Below the pieces are notes generated by a model. The model was not told the DNA's origin and searched no databases. It worked only from the letters and a program-made list of their open reading frames with translations. A program made the translations under genes and the position numbers. DNA of 64,000 bases from an uncultured Planctomycetota bacterium. Lineage in GTDB: Bacteria; Planctomycetota; Phycisphaerae; UBA1845; Fen-1342. The stretch lies in the NCBI GenBank assembly GCA_900696525.1, contig CAADGL010000021.1:409729-473728 (forward strand), given 5' to 3'. Every line of letters starts with the position of its first letter. Within the stretch, counting starts at the first letter, position 1. Below are positions 55,668-63,878 of this stretch, in pieces.

Positions 55668-56693
55668 TCAGGGCTCGAGCGTGCGCAGCGGGTAATCGGG
55701 GTCGTTGGAGTCGTTGTACCACATGCCCGACGCCGTCTTCCAGCCCGGGCCGTTGTTGCCCTTGGTGGTGTCGGTGCGCAGGAAGCTCGCGTGCCCGTCG
55801 AGGAACAGGAACGAGTGCCGGTTCAACTGCCGGTGCCAGCCGAAGCGGTTGATGCGGCGGTACTGCGCCGAGTCGAACGGGTCTTCGTACAGCACGATGA
55901 AGCGCGAGGCGTGCTTGTCGCGCTGGACCGCCAGGAACCTGTTGGCGCGTTGCAGGTAGCGCGGCCGCGGCGTGGGCAGATACGGCTGGTTCGGCGCGCC
56001 GAGGGCCTGACTGGCCGCCCAGAGCCAGACGAAGTGATAGTTGATGTCGTAGCTCGATCCGTGCATCTCCCAGGTGGACTTGTACGCCCCCACGTCCATG
56101 TACGCGTTGGTGTTGAAGAACGGCCCCGTGTCGGACGGGCAGCGCGTGATCGTCATCGCCTTCCGCCGCTCCTCGAACTCCCCCAGGCCGGCCTCGTTGG
56201 GCTGCTCGAGCCGTTCGTACAGGTTGTCGTACAGGTAGGGGTTGAACGCCCGCCCCCGGAACGTGTCGCGCAGGTACGGCAGGTCGAACGTGTACGAGCT
56301 CTGGTCGCCGATCGACGGCCGCCCGGGGTGACCCGCGTAGTAGAACGCCGACAGAACCCACTCCCCCGGCCCCGGCACGCCCGTCCGCGGCCAGTTGCGC
56401 TTCTCGAACGGGAACCAGTTGTGGTTCTCGTTGAAGTACATCACCATCGCGTTGCCGATCGACTTGAGGTTCGCCAGGCAAACCGTCCGGCGGCCCTGCT
56501 CGCGGGCGCTGCTCAGCGTGGGCAGCAGCGCCGCCAGCAGCAGCGCGATCACGGCGATCACCACGAGCAACTCGATCAGCGTGAACGCGCGGCTGCGATG
56601 CCGCGTGGTCCGCGCGCGCGCCCGCCCGAGAGAGGCCGTCTCGTGGTTCTCCAGCGGATTGCCGCCAATTGACAACGGCACGAGTCCTGACAC
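55668..56693 (-). CDS. Pseudopilin with H-X9-DG-type C-terminus (copy 4, distant)
   Basis: About 341 residues. The prepilin signal RHRSRA^FTLIEL with Glu at +5 and helix [17 protein letters not shown] is followed by a large soluble domain ending in [22 protein letters not shown]. Compared with the 15-18 kb trio it has a longer leader (about 34 residues) and a diverged body. No ATG precedes the signal in range; GTG 56693 with GGAG 7 bases upstream (or GTG 56681) is the best start. The ordinary pseudopilin leader is short, so a later unrecognised start is possible. Confidence 0.72.
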   Translation of the reverse strand: MSGLVPLSIGGNPLENHETASLGRARARTTRHRSRAFTLIELLVVIAVIALLLAALLPTLSSAREQGRRTVCLANLKSIGNAMVMYFNENHNWFPFEKRNWPRTGVPGPGEWVLSAFYYAGHPGRPSIGDQSSYTFDLPYLRDTFRGRAFNPYLYDNLYERLEQPNEAGLGEFEERRKAMTITRCPSDTGPFFNTNAYMDVGAYKSTWEMHGSSYDINYHFVWLWAASQALGAPNQPYLPTPRPRYLQRANRFLAVQRDKHASRFIVLYEDPFDSAQYRRINRFGWHRQLNRHSFLFLDGHASFLRTDTTKGNNGPGWKTASGMWYNDSNDPDYPLRTLEP

Positions 56694-56887
56694 GGCTGGC
56701 TCCGAACAGCAGGGTCGGCCGGCTGTAGAACGTAGCGCAGGCGGGCGCCCTCGCCGAGCGACCCGACCATCAGCGCTCAAGGTACATGCTCGCGCGCCGC
56801 GGACGAGCGATCCCGGCGCCGAGTACCCGCATGTTACCGCCCCACTTGGCGTCCGTGAAGCCCAAGTGCGAGCGTGCACGCAAGGGG
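56694..56887. other. Intergenic, nothing recognised
   Basis: Upstream of the fourth pseudopilin gene. No gene, RNA or clear promoter was identified. Confidence 0.3.
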
Positions 56888-56948
56888 GCCGGGCTGTCCC
56901 CGGCCCGGAACAGCGCAGAGCCGGGCTGTCATCAGCCCGGAACAGCGC
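56888..56948. repeat. Tandem REP-like hairpin, 32-bp period
   Basis: Two units (56888-56916 and 56920-56948) share GCCGGGCTGTC...GCCCGGAACAGCGC. The second contains a perfect 7-bp CCGGGCT/AGCCCGG hairpin. A related hairpin occurs near 18560. Confidence 0.7.
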
Positions 56949-56965
56949 GTCTGGTTTCTCGCGTG

Positions 56966-57072
56966 TCCTGTCCCTATGTAGGGTGGGGCGGGCTTCCAGC
57001 CCGCCCGAGCGGGCAAGATGCCCGCTCCACCCATCCGTGATACCGTCACATTTCTGCGAGGCACTACACTAG
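56966..57072 (-). mobile_element. MITE-like element, copy 1 (one terminal repeat lost)
   Basis: This 107-bp segment is the reverse complement of 63874-63980, with one mismatch seen by eye. It has the internal hairpins GGCGGGCTTCCAGCCCGCC and GAGCGGGCAAGATGCCCGCTC and the right-hand TGCGAGGCACTAC terminus. The opposite terminus present in copy 2 is missing. It lies 36 bases before a duplicated thiolase gene fragment. Confidence 0.7.
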
Positions 57073-57107
57073 TCACAGTCCGCGTGCCGCGGCCCGGCTG
57101 GCCCACC

Positions 57108-57256
57108 TTCGCCGACCACTTCGGCGACCAGCTCCTCGCGGCCGCCAAGGTGCACGACTACCTGGGCTTCGACCCGCTCGGCAACATCGAGGTCAAGACC
57201 GGCGGGGCCACCGGCGGCTCGGCCGTGCTGGCCGCGGCCCAGGCGGCGGCCAGCGG
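57108..57256 (+). pseudogene. Fragment of the thiolase gene (internal 50 codons)
   Basis: About 149 bases that match the intact thiolase gene at about 61955-62103, encoding FADHFGDQLLAAAKVHDYL and the next 30 residues. Only a handful of substitutions, mostly third-position, were seen (roughly 95% identity by eye). No start or rest of the gene is present, so it is non-functional. Confidence 0.85.
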
Positions 57257-57476
57257 TGCGACGGCGTAGCCGCCGCCGTACGCGCCGGAGATCCAACGGC
57301 AAGGTCCTTCGCCCCCCGTTGGCGCCGAGTTCCATTCAGCATTCGCTGTTCGCCGTCGGACGGCCGACTCGGAGGTCGGCCGCTACGTCGTCATGTGCGC
57401 TTCGCCTTTCCCCACTCGTTACTCTGCACTCGCCACTCGGCATTCATCGTCGGGCACGGCGGCCCGACGCTACGGC
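57257..57476. other. Intergenic with degenerate short repeats
   Basis: Holds an 8-bp hairpin CGGCCGAC/GTCGGCCG (about 57361-57382) and degenerate ACTCG/ATTCG motifs (CACTCGCCACTCGGCATTC near 57427-57445). Similar ATTCGC motifs recur at 63110-63220. No gene. Confidence 0.4.
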
Positions 57477-58766
57477 TCATCCGCACTTCTGCCCGAAGTG
57501 CGCCAACAGGATGCCCAGGTCGGCCTGGTCAACGTCGCCGTCGCCGTCGGCGTCGCCGGAGCACGTGCCGGTGCAGTTGAAGACCGCCAGCAGAATGCCC
57601 AGGTCCTTCTGGTCGGTGACGCCGTCGCGGTTGAAATCGCCGCAGGCGAAGCCGCGGGTGAAGCGGGCGATGTTCGTGTATCGATGCTGCGGATACTCGC
57701 CCAAGTCGATCGAGCCGGCGATGTGGAGCATGGGGCCGGCCGGGCCGTCAAAGACCTGCACCGTTGCCGGCCCGGCCTGCCAGGGTAGAACGTAGCGGGT
57801 CCATTTCTGTCCATCCCATTTCTGGAGCACGCCGGGCGCGACGGCAAACAGCGCCGGGCCGCTGCCGTCGTCGAGCACCCTCAGTTGTTCGATGGCCACG
57901 TCCGGCGTCAGCTCCGGGTTTCCGACCGCGGACCAGCTTTCGCCGTCCCAGCGCGCGACGCACACGGCGGGCACGCCGCCGACTGCGGTGAAGTAGCCGC
58001 CCAGGTAGAGCTTCTCACCGGACCCGTCGTTGAAGACCGCGAGGGTGTTGGGCAGCCCGCCCGTCGTGCCGCCGATGGACGTCCAGCCTACGCCGTTCCA
58101 TTTGGCGACGCCGCCTTGACCGCAGATGTACAGAGCTGTTCCGCTGCCGTCATTGAATAGTGTCATGGCTTCCACGCCGCTGGGAATTCCGCCGCCGACA
58201 AGCGACCACGCCAACCCGTCCCATTTGAAGATGTTGTTCCCGCCGGCGTACAGTGAAACGCCGCTGCCGTCGTCCCACAGTGCCAGCGATACAATCGTCC
58301 CAGGGAGGCCATTGCCGAAACCGGACCAACTGAAACCATCCCATTTGGCCACCCTCTTGGCTGGAATCTCTCCGATGAAGGAGAATCCGCCACCGAGATA
58401 CAGCGACCCCCCAGATTCCAGCAAAGTCCACACCGAATCATTAGGCGCATCCGAGCTAAGCGCCGACCACACCTGTCCGTCCCAGACAGCGAGACATGGG
58501 GCTAACAGACCACCGGCGTGAACAAAGCCGCCGGCGGCCGCGAGCCGCCCGCCGTACGGGAGCAGGTCATTCACAAAGGCGCCCTCGTCGATATCGCCTT
58601 CGGGAAACAGCGTGAGCCCCTGGTCGGGCCAGTCCCACGTGCCGTTGATGATCTGGATCTGGCCGGAAGCCTGTGGCGTCAGGCCAACAAGGCCACAAAG
58701 GAACACGGCAAGAAGGGACGAAGGGATGAAGGGACGAAGGAACGAAGAAAGAGCAACGCGGTACAT
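57477..58766 (-). CDS. Secreted beta-propeller-like protein with dockerin-like repeats
   Basis: A 429-residue exported protein. The signal peptide (about 1-36, LLAVFLCGLVGLTPQASGQ) is partly encoded by a degenerate octanucleotide repeat (GAAGGGAC-like, 58707-58746). The body is repeated WDG..W..... and LYLGGGF / LFNDGSG units (about 7 copies), i.e. a propeller of the kind that reads like planctomycete self-described gauge proteins. The C-terminus has two Ca-binding dockerin-like repeats (DFNRDGVTDQKDLGILL, DADGDGDVDQADLGILL). ATG 58766 has GAGGAG 8 bases upstream. Role unknown, probably extracellular. Confidence 0.78.
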   Translation of the reverse strand: MYRVALSSFLRPFIPSSLLAVFLCGLVGLTPQASGQIQIINGTWDWPDQGLTLFPEGDIDEGAFVNDLLPYGGRLAAAGGFVHAGGLLAPCLAVWDGQVWSALSSDAPNDSVWTLLESGGSLYLGGGFSFIGEIPAKRVAKWDGFSWSGFGNGLPGTIVSLALWDDGSGVSLYAGGNNIFKWDGLAWSLVGGGIPSGVEAMTLFNDGSGTALYICGQGGVAKWNGVGWTSIGGTTGGLPNTLAVFNDGSGEKLYLGGYFTAVGGVPAVCVARWDGESWSAVGNPELTPDVAIEQLRVLDDGSGPALFAVAPGVLQKWDGQKWTRYVLPWQAGPATVQVFDGPAGPMLHIAGSIDLGEYPQHRYTNIARFTRGFACGDFNRDGVTDQKDLGILLAVFNCTGTCSGDADGDGDVDQADLGILLAHFGQKCG

Positions 58767-58777
58767 GGAAGAACTCC

Positions 58778-60229
58778 TCAGTTTCCTGTTGGGCTCAGGC
58801 GAATCGTGACGGGTGTTGTCGCCGCGGACCCAAGGTCCATGCCTTCGGTGCAGACGTTCTTGCCCGAGGAACTCTCTGTGCGGAGGCCCTTGTCGACGGT
58901 GAGACCCAGCAGCGTTTGCAGGCCGGTGAGATCCGGCAACGTGTTCATCCGGTAGCTTGTGAGCCGCACACGCACCTCGTACTTGCGCGTGGTCGAACCA
59001 TCGCCCTCCGGCAGCACGAAATCCGGGTCGTTGGGGTCCTGTGGCGGCACGTGGATGAACGTCCGCCTGTTGTCGGAGAATGTGTACGCTTTCAAGCCGC
59101 CCACCGGGCTCGGGTTGTTGGGATCAGTGACGTCCAGCACCACGACATTGTAGTCGCAGCCGGACGTCGTCTGATCCAACTGCCCGTCGACGATGATCTC
59201 GCGGATGCGCAGCTCAGGGCTGTTCGGCTCCTTGTTGAAGCGCACGCCCGCGAACACGTTCCCTGTCGTGAGACCGGGAAGAGCGCCGCCGCCCTGCGAC
59301 GGCAACGTCAGGCGACCGCCGAGCGTGTAGAGGCGGGCGAGGTTCGGATCGCTCGGCGCCACGTTGGGATCAGCGCCCTTGAAGCGCACGCGCCCGTCGC
59401 GGTAGACGGTTATCGGGCGCCCGAGCGTCTCGGGGTCTGGATCGTTGCAGTCGACGTAGAGGTCCGCCAGGTTGATGTTCGCGAGCTGCGCGTTGACGGT
59501 CCAGTCGACGCGCCACACGCCCGATCCCGCGTTCGGCTCGTCCCCACGCGCCAGGAAATCGACGTAGACGTCGAGACGTAGATCCTCGTCGGGGTCGTTT
59601 GGGTCGGGATCGCCGGGCAAGCCGAAGTGGGGCGGGTACTCGTCCTGGTTCAGGTAGCCGGCGGTGGTCGAGGTGAACTGCACGCGGCGCAGATGCGCCA
59701 TGTTCGGATCGGGGTGGTTGCGCACTACAAGCTCGACGAACGCGCCGAACTCGCACTCCGAGTTGTCGCGCCAGCCGTTCGGGCCGTTGTCCGGCGCCGC
59801 GCGCACCGGGCGCACATTGACGTAACGCTTCAGCGGCTCGCAATCCGCACACGTGCCGCCGTGATAGAGGTAGTTGCGCTGGAACTTGGCCCGGGTTGAT
59901 CCTAATTGCTGAGTGTGCGCCCCTCGCGCACAATCGAGATCGCCGTCGCGATCAACATCTGCCCAGGCTGGACAGGCAGAGTAAACCGGGTCGTACACGC
60001 CGTCGTCCAGGCAGTAAACCTGCTGCCACAAACTGCTGGCGGGCGACTCGTAGAAACGCTCGAGCAGCATGTTGCGCCAGAAGGTCTCGCCGGCGGTGAA
60101 GTCGATGTCCCCGTCGTTGTCCCAGTCAGCTATCGAAACGCCGTACGATTCCGTGCTGAAGCCGGCGTAGCTACCGAACGTGCCGGCGCCGCGCGACTTT
60201 TGAAGGCGCGCATCCGCAAAGGTGCCCAT
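58778..60229 (-). CDS. FG-GAP/VCBS repeat secreted protein, 3' part (after frameshift)
   Basis: The downstream 483-codon frame of a gene whose 5' part is the next entry. It contains FG-GAP-type Ca-binding units (VSIADWDNDGDIDFTAGE, ADVDRDGDLDCARG) and then a long beta-rich region with many DPNDPD stretches. The C-terminal part (IVDGQLDQTTSGCDYNVVVLDV) resembles adhesive extracellular domains. Upstream codons in this frame (RNPEEGLAAADVDLDGDLDFLQ) continue the repeat pattern past ATG 60229, so the true protein is a fusion with the 5' part and a single base is missing or extra near 60296-60306. It ends 11 bases before the neighbouring dockerin gene. Confidence 0.72.
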   Translation of the reverse strand: MGTFADARLQKSRGAGTFGSYAGFSTESYGVSIADWDNDGDIDFTAGETFWRNMLLERFYESPASSLWQQVYCLDDGVYDPVYSACPAWADVDRDGDLDCARGAHTQQLGSTRAKFQRNYLYHGGTCADCEPLKRYVNVRPVRAAPDNGPNGWRDNSECEFGAFVELVVRNHPDPNMAHLRRVQFTSTTAGYLNQDEYPPHFGLPGDPDPNDPDEDLRLDVYVDFLARGDEPNAGSGVWRVDWTVNAQLANINLADLYVDCNDPDPETLGRPITVYRDGRVRFKGADPNVAPSDPNLARLYTLGGRLTLPSQGGGALPGLTTGNVFAGVRFNKEPNSPELRIREIIVDGQLDQTTSGCDYNVVVLDVTDPNNPSPVGGLKAYTFSDNRRTFIHVPPQDPNDPDFVLPEGDGSTTRKYEVRVRLTSYRMNTLPDLTGLQTLLGLTVDKGLRTESSSGKNVCTEGMDLGSAATTPVTIRLSPTGN

Positions 60230-61515
60230 CTGAAGAAAATCCAGGTCGCCATCCAGGTCGACGTCGGCGGCGGCAAGCCCTTCTTCGGGATTGCGAAAAC
60301 GGAAAACCCCGTGTCGTCAGGGTCGAGGCGGCTGAAGTTGGGATCGTCGTCGGCTGTCGTTACATTCTGCCACACTCGCCCTGAGAAGAAGAGGTCCCCG
60401 TCGCCGTCGCGATCGTAATCGACCAGAATGCAGCCTTCCGGCCTGCGATAGTCATTGTACTTCTGGAGGCCCGCGGGGATGCCCCAGTTCGGGTCCATCG
60501 CCACGATCGTCGGCGGACCCTGCGGACAGTCGCCATCGGTGTTCGGGTCGAGGTTCAGGAACAGGTGGTTGCCCACCGGGTCGTTTGGATCAGGCGGGGT
60601 GGTCTCGTATGCTGGCACGAACAACTCCAGGTCCAGATCGCCGTCAACGTCCCCCCAGACCAGAGTCTCTGAGCTTGGTATGGCACTGGGTAGGCCGAGG
60701 CACTCGCGGACAGAGACGAAACACGAGTTGGGATCGCCGGCATTCACGAGAAAAAAGAACTTGTCGGCCGCTCCCAGCTTGTCCCGCGACGTAGCGTAGT
60801 CGGGATAGCCGTCATTGTTGTAGTCCGCCAGGTGCGCGCCGTAGCCGCTGTTCGGGTCCAGGTTGGGGTCAAGGCAGACCTCCGTCCACGAAAGCGGATT
60901 GCCGCCGTCGCCGCTGTTGCGATACAGCCTGCGTTTCCGCGCCCCGTCTATGGTCGCCCAGGAGGCTGCATCGGGCCAGCCGTCGCCATCGACGTCGGAG
61001 AAGCTGACGAGACTGGGAAAGTACTGGTTCGTGTCCATGGGCAGGCAGCCCTTGTCGTCCTGGCACGTCGGCCCGCACCCGCCGCTGTAGCAGTCCGGAT
61101 CCCAGACTTTCAGCGGAATCGGGCGGTAGCCGATGCAGGGCTGGCCCTCGCCGTTCTCGTTCATTTCCGACGTGATGATGGAGATGTCGTCGTCGTCCAC
61201 GTCGCCGTCCCAGTCAACGTCTGCCAGGCAGCAGCCCGTGCATCCGGCCTCGGACTCGGCGATGGCGATGCCAAGGTCCGCCTGCGTGACGGCGCCGTCC
61301 CCGTCCACATCCCCGCAGCACGTCCCGTCACCAACGCCCCCGCCGCAGGCCTGAGGCCATGCAGCGGGCGTAAAAAAGAGAGACACGCCGAGCGCCGCTA
61401 GCAGGGTGAGCAGGGAGCAGGGAGCAGGGAGCAGGGAGCAGGGGTAGACATGGCCATGGCTCCTTGGGGGGCTCCAAGCCAGCCGGCCCGAACGATCACA
61501 TCGCTGACGCGCCAA
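60130..61515 (-). CDS. FG-GAP/VCBS repeat secreted protein, 5' part
   Basis: This frame contains the hydrophobic signal (LLTLLAALGVSLFFTPAAWPQA), a dockerin-like DVDGDGAVTQADLGIAIAE and DVDWDGDVDDDDISII, then FG-GAP repeats (DVDGDGWPDAA, DYNNDGYPDYA, DYDRDGDGDLFFSG). It loses coherent sequence after DTGFSVF, where the 3' frame takes over. Its only start codon in frame is TTG 61515. An ideal AAGGAG-ATG (61451) exists but is out of frame because of a heptanucleotide repeat in the signal-peptide region. The full-length product would be roughly 900 residues, exported and Ca-binding. Confidence 0.7.
   Translation of the reverse strand: MARQRCDRSGRLAWSPPRSHGHVYPCSLLPAPCSLLTLLAALGVSLFFTPAAWPQACGGGVGDGTCCGDVDGDGAVTQADLGIAIAESEAGCTGCCLADVDWDGDVDDDDISIITSEMNENGEGQPCIGYRPIPLKVWDPDCYSGGCGPTCQDDKGCLPMDTNQYFPSLVSFSDVDGDGWPDAASWATIDGARKRRLYRNSGDGGNPLSWTEVCLDPNLDPNSGYGAHLADYNNDGYPDYATSRDKLGAADKFFFLVNAGDPNSCFVSVRECLGLPSAIPSSETLVWGDVDGDLDLELFVPAYETTPPDPNDPVGNHLFLNLDPNTDGDCPQGPPTIVAMDPNWGIPAGLQKYNDYRRPEGCILVDYDRDGDGDLFFSGRVWQNVTTADDDPNFSRLDPDDTGFSVFAIPKKGLPPPTSTWMATWIFFRWAPLRMRAFKSRAAPARSVATPASARNRTAFR
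61408..61442 (-). repeat. Five perfect GAGCAGG heptamers in a signal-peptide coding region
   Basis: Plus-strand units at 61408, 61415, 61422, 61429 and 61436. Each gained or lost unit shifts the reading frame by one. With five units the well-placed ATG 61451 reads a 17-codon dead end; with six or three units it would enter the long frame. Confidence 0.93.
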
Positions 61516-61670
61516 ACGCCCCCTCGATAAGTATTTTGACTCAGGTTCGATAACCCGTCAAGCGAAATCTGGCTTTGCACGTCGAATGCCGATCCGGACC
61601 GACCGCTATTTCGCACCCGCCAGAGGCCGATGCTCCCCGCAAGAGGCTACCGTTACCGAGTGTTGCACGC

Positions 61671-61699
61671 TTGTCGGGATTTCGCGCATTCGCGACAAT
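61671..61699 (+). promoter_or_regulatory. Thiolase promoter with overlapping dyad
   Basis: TTGTCG (61671-61676), 17-base spacer, GACAAT (61694-61699). The spacer contains a perfect TCGCG-CATT-CGCGA dyad (61682-61695), and TTGTCG/CGACAA also form an outer inverted repeat. A repressor site is plausible. Confidence 0.42.
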
Positions 61700-61735
61700 C
61701 CGGCCTGATTCGCGCAACCCGACAGCGAGGACGCC

Positions 61736-63106
61736 ATGATCCGCTTCGGTCCCCAGAACCTCCGCATCCCGCGTTTCGAGAAGCCCGTCTACGTCGTCGC
61801 CGGCGGGCTGACCGACTACCGCAAGAACTACCGCGAGAAGAACACCTGCGAACTGTGCACCGCCGCCCTGCGCATGGCGGTCGAGGAGAACGACCTGAAG
61901 GTCGAGCCCGAGCAGCTCCGCCGCATGGTCAACTGGGTGGTCTACTCGCAGTTCGCCGACCACTTCGGCGACCAGCTCCTCGCGGCGGCCAAGGTGCACG
62001 ACTACCTCGGCTTCGACCCGCTCGGCAACATCGAGGTCAAGACCGGCGGCGCGACCGGCGGCTCGGCGGTGCTGGCCGCGGCCCAGGCGGTGGCCAGCGG
62101 CTACGCCGACTGCGTGCCGGTGGTCGGCTGGGAGCGCATGGACGAGGTGAGCACCAAGGTGGGCAACTCGTACATCGCCTCCGCCGCGTGCAAGGACTTC
62201 GAGAGCGAGCTGGGCTGGATGTACGCGGCGTATTACGCGCTGATGGCGCAGCGTTACCAGTACGAGAACAACGTGCCGCGCGAGACGCTGGCAAAGATCG
62301 CGTGCAAGAACCACGAGTACGCGTATTACTCGCCGTTCGCGCAGAACCCGGGCAAATACACCGTGCAGGACATTCTGAATAACGAGATCGTCTCCGACCC
62401 GCTCAGCTTCCTGGAGTGCTGCGTGATGAGCGTCGGGGCGGCCGTGCTGATCCTGTGCGACGAGGCCGTCGCCCACAAGCTGAGCGACAATCCCGTGCAG
62501 CTCAAGGCCATCTGCGGCGGCACGCACACGCTGCGCACGGCGGACCGGCGGCACATGCCGATCCTGCTATTGCCGAACGAGACCGAGGCGACCTACAAGG
62601 ACTACTTCACCGGCAAGCGGCACGAGTGGCCGGGGTTCAGCTCGTTCCTGGCGTCGCGCATGGCGGCGTACCTGGCCTATAACATGGCGGGCATCAAGGA
62701 CCCGGTGGCGGACTTCGACCTGCTGGAGACGCACGACGCCTTCACCATCAGCGACGTGCAGACGTACGAGGACATCGGCCTGCGGCCGTACGGGCGCGGG
62801 CGCGAGTTCATCGAGTCGGGCGACGCGTATTTCGAGGGCCGGCTGCCGACGAACCTCTCGGGCGGTCTCATCGGCACGATGCACGCGGTCGGCGCGACGG
62901 GCATTTTCCAGCTCGTCGAGGTGCTCTGGCAGCTCCAGGGCAAGTACGACAAGTTCCACGGCGACCCGAAGATGTGGGAGCGCTTCGGCAAGAAGAAGCC
63001 GGCCGACTGGAAGAGCTTGCAGCTCAAGAACCCCAGGCGCGGCTGCGCGATCAGCCACGCGGGGACGGGAAGTCACGTGACGTGCGCGATCCTGGAAAAG
63101 GCATGA
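61736..63106 (+). CDS. Thiolase family (acetyl-CoA C-acetyltransferase-like / lipid-transfer-type) protein
   Basis: A 456-residue thiolase-fold enzyme of the archaeal/SCP2-thiolase-like subgroup that pairs with a DUF35 protein. Recognisable are TGGATGGSAVLAAAQAVASG, CVPVVGWERMDEVSTKVGN, LLETHDAFTISDVQTYED, GDAYFEGRLPTNLSGGLIGTMHAVGATG and the C-terminal CAISHAGTGSHVTCAILEK. Such enzymes condense or split acyl-CoAs. The substrate is not known. The ATG has GAGGA upstream. An internal fragment of this gene is duplicated at 57.1 kb. Confidence 0.88.
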   Translation: MIRFGPQNLRIPRFEKPVYVVAGGLTDYRKNYREKNTCELCTAALRMAVEENDLKVEPEQLRRMVNWVVYSQFADHFGDQLLAAAKVHDYLGFDPLGNIEVKTGGATGGSAVLAAAQAVASGYADCVPVVGWERMDEVSTKVGNSYIASAACKDFESELGWMYAAYYALMAQRYQYENNVPRETLAKIACKNHEYAYYSPFAQNPGKYTVQDILNNEIVSDPLSFLECCVMSVGAAVLILCDEAVAHKLSDNPVQLKAICGGTHTLRTADRRHMPILLLPNETEATYKDYFTGKRHEWPGFSSFLASRMAAYLAYNMAGIKDPVADFDLLETHDAFTISDVQTYEDIGLRPYGRGREFIESGDAYFEGRLPTNLSGGLIGTMHAVGATGIFQLVEVLWQLQGKYDKFHGDPKMWERFGKKKPADWKSLQLKNPRRGCAISHAGTGSHVTCAILEKA

Positions 63107-63256
63107 ATATCGAATTGCGAGTGTGGCGAATGGCGAAAGCTCATCGAGCGGGCGTGCTGTTGTTCCCTTTCGGCGACGGGTGCTCCTTTCGCAATCCGCT
63201 ATTCGACATTCGCTGTTTCTTGGTGATTTGACACTCGTTAGCCGAGGTGAAGCCTC

Positions 63257-63730
63257 ATGTCCATCAACTGGCCCACCACGACGCTCGAAACCTGGTCCAC
63301 CGAGCCGCTGGGCGTCAAGAACCCGAAGACCTGGGCCCATTTTCACAGCTATGGCGGCTGGGGCCGGTTCTTTCAGGGCTTGCAGCAGCGAAAGCTGCTC
63401 GCGACGCGCTGCTCCAACCCGAATTGCGGCGAGAAGCGCCTCTGGCTGCCGCCGCGCTGCCAATGCCCGGACTGCTGGCACGACATGGACTGGGTCGAGG
63501 CGCCGCAGATCGGGAATGTGTTCACCTGGAGCGTAATCAAGTACCCCGGCGAGCTGTTCAAGCTCCCCGCCGATACGCCGCTCATCAGCGTCGAGCTTGA
63601 GGGCGTCTGCACCAAGCTCATGAGCTGGCTGAAAGAGGGCCGGCCGCAGATCGGGATGAAGGTCAAAGCGGTCTTCAACACCGAGCGGCCGACGAACTCG
63701 ATCCTCGACCTGGCGTGGGCGCCGGCGTAG
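63257..63730 (+). CDS. DUF35 Zn-ribbon/OB-fold protein, thiolase partner
   Basis: A 157-residue protein. A zinc-ribbon-like cluster (TRCSNPNCGEKRLW and PRCQCPDCW) is followed by an OB-fold half (VFTWSVIKYPGELFKLPADTP, VKAVFNTERPTNSI). DUF35 proteins form complexes with thiolases and HMG-CoA synthases and are thought to channel acyl-CoA. It follows the thiolase gene by 150 bases containing degenerate ATTCG motifs and has a GAGGTGAAG ribosome site. Confidence 0.88.
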   Translation: MSINWPTTTLETWSTEPLGVKNPKTWAHFHSYGGWGRFFQGLQQRKLLATRCSNPNCGEKRLWLPPRCQCPDCWHDMDWVEAPQIGNVFTWSVIKYPGELFKLPADTPLISVELEGVCTKLMSWLKEGRPQIGMKVKAVFNTERPTNSILDLAWAPA

Positions 63731-63878
63731 AGCGCCGCCCGCCGCGCGCTGGTGTACTACCTCCGCAATAACGCGACGTACGTGCGCGCGGCGGGGCAGG
63801 CGTCCCTGCCTGTCGGCCGGCACGGAGGCCCCCCCCACGTGCCTGAGAAGTCGCAGGATTGCGAGGCAGCGCGCTAGT

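Noticed and set aside
60290..60310. Programmed -1 ribosomal frameshift
   Set aside because: No canonical X XXY YYZ slippery heptamer and no obvious downstream pseudoknot; a simple base loss explains the data better.
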